DNA of 64,000 nucleotides from Flavobacterium aestivum. GTDB taxonomy: Bacteria > Bacteroidota > Bacteroidia > Flavobacteriales > Flavobacteriaceae. Made by a program: the position numbers and the translations under genes. Shown one piece after another: positions 63,911 to 64,000 of the stretch (position 1 is its first letter; every line of letters starts with the position of its first letter). Below the pieces are notes generated by a model that ran no database searches, was not told the origin of the DNA, and worked only from the letters and a program-made list of their open reading frames with translations. The stretch covers positions 2,356,001 through 2,420,000 of the forward strand of contig NZ_CP113977.2 of NCBI RefSeq assembly GCF_026870175.2. The letters run 5' to 3'.

Positions 63911-64000
63911 AATTATTAGGTTTGTTCTTTTATATTTTAAATTTCATAGTGTTAGTAATAGAATAATTTATGAGCATAAGAATATGTTTTTTGATTATGC

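Overview
The window is AT-rich chromosomal DNA from a member of the Bacteroidetes, most likely a Flavobacterium or close relative. The evidence is the repertoire (TonB-dependent receptors with carboxypeptidase-regulatory N-domains, an OMP_b-brl_3 receptor, a YaiO-type barrel, several small Flavobacteriaceae-only families) and the promoters. Many genes are preceded by the Bacteroidetes -7 element TAnnTTTG, in the best cases with TTG/TTTG 17-21 bases upstream. I see no rRNA, tRNA, CRISPR array, insertion sequence or prophage. All identifications are by reading protein sequence; no search was run.

Layout. 0-7 kb: a cut lipocalin-like gene, a secreted CsgG-like protein, uvrA, an ECF sigma factor with a 47-residue protein behind it, an endonuclease III without its iron-sulfur cysteines, and a Bcp peroxiredoxin. 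7-18 kb: housekeeping and conserved unknown genes (MBL hydrolase, esterase, dihydroorotase-like protein that has lost its metal ligands, BatA/vWA protein, lactonase, DEAD-box helicase). 17.8-23 kb: a receiver-only regulator, a TPR plus beta-barrel outer-membrane protein, a processive GT2 synthase and a HEAT-repeat membrane protein, together resembling a polysaccharide synthesis and export locus. 23-31 kb: TIGR02757 protein, LolD-like ATPase, small membrane and lipoproteins, serA-serC, and an acyl-CoA reductase divergent from a ferredoxin. 31-36 kb: a CarboxypepD_reg protein, a large TonB-dependent receptor and ychF.

36.9-44.5 kb is a signalling block: a FIST-domain sensor co-transcribed with a hybrid histidine kinase (the arrangement of the NosP/NahK nitric-oxide pair), an FMN reductase, a six-PAS membrane histidine kinase and a single-domain response regulator. 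44.7-49.3 kb carries the topoisomerase IV genes parE-parC. 49.4-53 kb holds TerC, a small lipoprotein, DinB-like, pentapeptide-repeat and DUF6095-like proteins and murQ. 53.3-57 kb pairs a membrane AraC-type regulator with an outer-membrane receptor. 57-60.6 kb has a ZIP transporter and two methyltransferases. The right edge (60.7-63.9 kb, continuing outside) is the most accessory-looking part: a membrane protein, a signal-less GH25 muramidase with an SH3-like N-domain, and an unknown 233-residue protein whose layout reminds me of bacterial gasdermins.

Best candidates for something little described are the right-edge three-gene set, the HEAT-GT2-YaiO locus and the FIST-kinase pair. Each is an inference that needs the checks named in the findings.
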